Shown here one piece after another: positions 60,806 through 64,000 of a stretch of DNA of 64,000 nt; the stretch's first letter is position 1, and each line of letters begins with the position of its first letter. The notes beneath the pieces were generated by a model. The model did no database searches and was not told the DNA's origin. It saw nothing but the letters and a program-made list of their open reading frames with translations. The DNA is from Maricaulis sp963975345 (GTDB taxonomy: Bacteria > Pseudomonadota > Alphaproteobacteria > Caulobacterales > Maricaulaceae), in assembly GCF_963975345.1 (NCBI RefSeq), contig NZ_CAXBGE010000002.1:186001-250000 (forward strand), written 5' to 3'. A program made the position numbers and the translations under genes.

Positions 60806-62113
60806 ATGCGTGTCTGGCTGCGACGGCAAATCTATCGCGCGCTCACCAGCCCCGGCCGGCGTGAAGCCCGGCGCAAGCGCGCCGAGGCGCAGCGCAAGCG
60901 GCGCGGCGAGCCGCACCGGGTGATCTATTTTCACCGCCCGGGCGATCCGGCCTGTGCTTTGATGGCACCGCTGGCGGCGGCGCTGTGTGATCGTTTCGGA
61001 ATCGAAATGAGCGTTCATCTCACCGGACTTCCCGCCGGTGATGTCAATCCCGATCCCGAACGCCTGCCCGCCTATGCGCGCCGCGATACGCAAGCTTTGG
61101 CGACACATTTCGGCCTTGCCTTCACCGATCCCGGCGCCCTGCCCGAAGCCGCGCTGGAAAACCAGGCGACCGCAATCATGGCCTCGGCCCTGGGCGGCAG
61201 CGATGCCCTGCAAGCGGCGGTCGAGACCAGCGATGCCCTGTGGCGCGGCGATCAAGCAGCGATGACCGCCGCCGCTGAACGCTATGGCGAAGCCAGCCCG
61301 GTCGCGGCCGTCCAAGCAGCACAGACTGGCTCGGCCCTGCGCGATGAGCTCGGACATTTCCAGAGCGCGACGCTGTATTATGGCGGCGAATGGTATTGGA
61401 GCGCCGACCGGCTGCACTATCTGGAAGCCCGCCTGGCCGGGCTTGGTGCCGGACGCGAACCGGCAACACCTCCCGCCCTCACACCACCCTTGCTTGAGAG
61501 TGATCAGGGCGGCGAGAGCGACAGCGCGGTGCTGGAGATCTACCCCTCCTTGCGCAGCCCCTACACCTATCTGGCGATGGAGCGGGCGTTTGCGCTGGCG
61601 GACCGCTGGCAGGCGCGGGTCGAGATCCGCTTCGTGCTGCCGATGGTGATGCGGGCGCTGCCAGTGCCGCGTCGCAAGGGCGAATACTTCCTGCTCGACG
61701 CCAAGCGCGAAGCGGAACGGCTCGGCCTGCCCTTCGGCAATATCTGCGACCCGCTGGGCCGGCCGACCGAACGCGGTCTCGCGGTGCTGCATTACGCGAT
61801 GGCACAAGACAAGGGCCGCGCCTTTCTGACCAGTTTCCTGCGCGGGGTCTGGGCTGAGGGCATTGATGCCGGCTCTGATCGCGGCCTGCGCCAACTGGTC
61901 GAACGCGCCGGGCTCGACTGGGACGCGGCCAAGGCGGCCCTGAGTGATGAGAGCTGGCGCGACGTCGCGGAGACCAATCGCCAGCGCCTGCTCGATCTGG
62001 GCCTTTGGGGCGTGCCCTCCTTCCATACCGGCAATCTGTCCGTCTGGGGCCAGGACCGGCTCTGGCGCGTCGAACAGGCGCTTTCAGCCCAAGCTGGCGC
62101 CACGCCATCATGA
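60806..62113 (+). CDS. tandem DsbA-like (2-hydroxychromene-2-carboxylate isomerase-type) protein
   Basis: A 435-residue cytoplasmic protein with a basic N-terminus (RREARRKRAEAQRKRRGE). The C-terminal half (about 240-425) matches the HCCA-isomerase/kappa-GST thioredoxin fold: EIYPSLRSPYTYLAMERAF where Ser replaces the CxxC thiol, KREAERLGLPFGNICDP, and GLWGVPSFHTGN with the cis-Pro. The N-terminal half (VIYFHRPGDPACALMAPL) looks like a second, degenerate copy. The ATG at 60806 follows GAGGG; a TTG at 60800 is in frame. It lies between the sulfatase and the MBL gene. It probably uses glutathione for isomerisation or thiol chemistry. Confidence 0.8.
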   Translation: MRVWLRRQIYRALTSPGRREARRKRAEAQRKRRGEPHRVIYFHRPGDPACALMAPLAAALCDRFGIEMSVHLTGLPAGDVNPDPERLPAYARRDTQALATHFGLAFTDPGALPEAALENQATAIMASALGGSDALQAAVETSDALWRGDQAAMTAAAERYGEASPVAAVQAAQTGSALRDELGHFQSATLYYGGEWYWSADRLHYLEARLAGLGAGREPATPPALTPPLLESDQGGESDSAVLEIYPSLRSPYTYLAMERAFALADRWQARVEIRFVLPMVMRALPVPRRKGEYFLLDAKREAERLGLPFGNICDPLGRPTERGLAVLHYAMAQDKGRAFLTSFLRGVWAEGIDAGSDRGLRQLVERAGLDWDAAKAALSDESWRDVAETNRQRLLDLGLWGVPSFHTGNLSVWGQDRLWRVEQALSAQAGATPS

Positions 62114-62126
62114 CGGGACCGACACA

Positions 62127-63221
62127 ATGAGCCTGCCCAGACGTATCCTGTTCGGGGCCCTCGCCCTGGCTTTGCTCGGTGCCGGGCTGGGCTTTGTGTT
62201 CCAGTCGCAATTGGCGACGGCAATGTATGAGCGCCGCGTGGAGCGCCAGATGTCCCTCGACCGGATCGGCGATTTACCGGATGGACTCCATATCGCCTTT
62301 TGCGGCACAGGATCGCCCCTGCCCGACCCGTCACGCGCGCCGAGCTGCGCCGTCGTGATCGCCGGAGACCGGCTCTTCGTCGTCGATTCCGGAGCCGGAT
62401 CGGTGAGCAATCTTTTGCTGATGGGCATACCGGCCGGTGAGATCGAAGCGGTGCTGCTGACGCATTTCCACTCCGACCATATCGGCGGCCTTGGCGATCT
62501 GGCTTTGCAGCGCTGGATCGGCACCGGACACACCGAACCGCTCCCCGTGATGGGACCGCCCGGCGTTGAGACCGTCGTCGCCGGCTTCAATCAGGCCTAT
62601 AGCCTCGATGCGACCTATCGCACCGGCCATCATGGCGAGGTGATCGCACCGCCATCGGGTTTCGGCATGGTGGCTGAGCCCTTCAACATCGCCGGATATG
62701 ACCAGACGGCGCCGACCAAATTGCTCGAAAATGGCGGGCTGACGATCTGGGCCGTCGCGGTTGACCATGCACCCGTCAGCCCGTCCGTCGCGTATCGCTT
62801 CGATTATCAGGGCCGTTCGCTGGTGATGAGCGGCGATCTCGTCGCCGAGGCCTCGCCCGGATTCCAAGCCCTCGCCGCCGGTGCAGACCTGCTGGTCGTT
62901 GAAGCACTGCAACCACGCCTGCTCGACTTCATCAATGACGGCGCCCGTGCGCGCGGCAATGACCGGCTCGACACGATCATGACCGATATCCGCGACTATC
63001 ACACGACGCCGGAACAGGCCGCTGTCGCCGCCAGCACCGCCCAGGCGCAAGCCCTGGTGCTCAACCACATCGTGCCCGCCGTGCCGAGCCGCAGCCTCAA
63101 TGCCGCTTTCCTGGGTGATGCTGCTGGCGCTTTCTCCGGACCGATCCGGATCGCCGAGGACGGGCTGGTTGTCAGCCTGCCGGCGGGCGATGATACGGTC
63201 AGCTTCCAGTCCTGGCGCTGA
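62127..63221 (+). CDS. MBL-fold metallo-hydrolase, membrane-anchored
   Basis: A 364-residue metallo-beta-lactamase fold protein. An N-terminal helix (ILFGALALALLGAGLGFVF) anchors it to the membrane or is a signal. The zinc motif is LLTHFHSDHIGGLGDL (HxHxDH, about residues 112-127), with later ligands near YRTGHHGEV, MSGDLV and VLNHIVPAV. It resembles ribonuclease Z/arylsulfatase-type MBL hydrolases. The ATG at 62127 is chosen because upstream frame codes inside the previous gene. It is 14 bases from the DsbA-like gene and 15 from the FGE gene. Confidence 0.85.
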   Translation: MSLPRRILFGALALALLGAGLGFVFQSQLATAMYERRVERQMSLDRIGDLPDGLHIAFCGTGSPLPDPSRAPSCAVVIAGDRLFVVDSGAGSVSNLLLMGIPAGEIEAVLLTHFHSDHIGGLGDLALQRWIGTGHTEPLPVMGPPGVETVVAGFNQAYSLDATYRTGHHGEVIAPPSGFGMVAEPFNIAGYDQTAPTKLLENGGLTIWAVAVDHAPVSPSVAYRFDYQGRSLVMSGDLVAEASPGFQALAAGADLLVVEALQPRLLDFINDGARARGNDRLDTIMTDIRDYHTTPEQAAVAASTAQAQALVLNHIVPAVPSRSLNAAFLGDAAGAFSGPIRIAEDGLVVSLPAGDDTVSFQSWR

Positions 63222-63235
63222 GGAGAAAGGGCCCG

Positions 63236-64000
63236 ATGATGCAGAAATGGGCCTTCGGCGCTGCGGCGGGACTGGTCGTCCTGACGGGCTTGACTGTGGG
63301 CTATTGGCTGCTGGGCCGCGATGCGTCGCCAGAAGCTGTCGCCGCGATCCAGCATTGCAGCGCGGCGCCCGCCAATGATCGTATCTGGGTGCCTGCGGGG
63401 CGCTATCAGATCGGCGCGACACCGCGCTATCGCGAAGAGGCGGGGCCGCAAGAGGTTGAAACCGCCGGTTTCTGGATCGACCGGCACGAGGTCACCAATG
63501 CCCAATTCGCACGCTTCGTGGCCGCAACCGGCTATGTCACCGTGGCTGAACAAACGCCCGACCCGGCTGATTATCCCGAGATCGACCCGGCGGCGCTGGT
63601 TGCCGGCTCGGCCGTGTTCGGTGTCAGTGCCGGCGAGGGTTATTGGTGGCGCTTCGTGCCCGGCGCCTCCTGGCGCGCGCCGCAAGGTCCGGGCAGCTCG
63701 ATTGCGGGGCGCGATGACTATCCGGTCGTCCACATCGCCTATGCTGATGCGCAGGCCTATGCCGCCTGGGCTGGTGGTGAATTGCCCAACGAGACCGAGT
63801 GGGAAATTGCCGCCCGCGCCGGGCATGTCGGGACCGAGTTTGAATGGGGCGATGAGTTCCGCCCCGATGGCCAATGGCGCGCCAATAGCTGGCAGGGCCC
63901 CTTCCCAGTGATCGATACCGGCGATGACGGCTTTGTTGGTCTCGCGCCAATCGGTTGTTTCGAACCGAATGATCTCGGCCTGGTCGACATGACCGGCAAT
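63236..64000 (+). CDS. formylglycine-generating enzyme-type protein, 3' end outside the window
   Basis: The first 255 residues run open to the window edge. An N-terminal helix (WAFGAAAGLVVLTGLTVGYWLLG) anchors or exports it. The SUMF1/FGE-sulfatase fold follows: WVPAGRYQIGATPRYREEAGP, FWIDRHEVTNAQFARFV, GGELPNETEWEIAARAG, and PNDLGLVDMTGN at the edge. FGE converts the Cys of C-x-P-S-R to formylglycine, so it should mature the two sulfatases at 55528 and 59147. The catalytic cysteines lie beyond the window and cannot be checked. Start is an ATG at 63236 with GAGGAGAAAGG in front. Confidence 0.9.
   Translation, partial: MMQKWAFGAAAGLVVLTGLTVGYWLLGRDASPEAVAAIQHCSAAPANDRIWVPAGRYQIGATPRYREEAGPQEVETAGFWIDRHEVTNAQFARFVAATGYVTVAEQTPDPADYPEIDPAALVAGSAVFGVSAGEGYWWRFVPGASWRAPQGPGSSIAGRDDYPVVHIAYADAQAYAAWAGGELPNETEWEIAARAGHVGTEFEWGDEFRPDGQWRANSWQGPFPVIDTGDDGFVGLAPIGCFEPNDLGLVDMTGN

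Noticed and set aside
59696..62026. 776-residue open frame on the minus strand across the sulfatase and DsbA-like genes
   Set aside because: It runs antisense to two recognisable genes, crosses their boundary, and has low-complexity Gly/Arg-rich sequence with no motif.
1..64000. tRNA, rRNA, CRISPR array, insertion sequence or prophage
   Set aside because: I read the intergenic stretches and saw no cloverleaf, repeat-spacer array, transposase or integrase; a tRNAscan or IS search would be decisive.

Overview
This window is a high-GC, gene-dense piece of a bacterial chromosome. It looks alphaproteobacterial, most likely a marine member of the Maricaulales/Hyphomonadales group near Caulobacterales. 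That placement is inferred from codon style, TTG/GTG starts, a Zur-like box, a TamA/TamB pair, a stand-alone tryptophan-halogenase-like gene, an ABC permease fused to an M1 peptidase, and sulfatases with their activating enzyme. No marker gene (rRNA, tRNA, core ribosomal protein) is present to confirm it. I see no phage, insertion sequence, tRNA or CRISPR.

Layout. 0-10 kb: glycerol kinase, an alpha/beta hydrolase, a BaiN/HI0933-type flavoprotein, a two-gene RND efflux system, a secreted sugar-dehydrogenase-like protein and a small membrane protein. 10-19 kb: an unrecognised 380-residue protein behind an AT-rich leader, an ABC transporter whose permease is fused to an M1 metallopeptidase, a MarR regulator and an ABC-F protein of the Uup type. 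19-28 kb: a secreted M14 peptidase, then a signalling block made of a Crp-type regulator, a class III cyclase carrying TPR and Rossmann-like sensor regions, an unknown 205-residue protein, and a TIR-transmembrane-TPR protein. A consensus TGTGA-N6-TCACA box lies upstream of the TIR gene. 28-38 kb: DUF3108 protein, tamA-tamB, mscS, zntB, and an SDR/hydrolase operon. 38-43 kb: a second RND system with a divergent TetR gene and two matching operator-like boxes. 43-48 kb: mgtE and a RimK-type peptide-modification operon. 47-53 kb: halogenase-like flavoprotein and a zinc-uptake operon behind a Zur-like box, lacking its ATPase gene. 53-64 kb: GNAT-deacetylase fusion, TIGR02466-type oxygenase, two formylglycine sulfatases, a TetR/membrane-protein pair, and a GST-sulfatase-DsbA-like-MBL-FGE operon that runs off the right edge.

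The most interesting part is 21.8-27.3 kb. The Crp homologue keeps cyclic-nucleotide pocket residues and an R-E-T-V-x-R recognition helix. The convergent cyclase has lost the usual purine-selecting Lys and the transition-state Asn. The TIR protein keeps the Glu used by TIR NADases. Together they suggest a cyclic-nucleotide-linked stress or defence cassette resembling, but not identical to, Pycsar/CBASS logic. This is inference from sequence motifs and gene order; no search was run.
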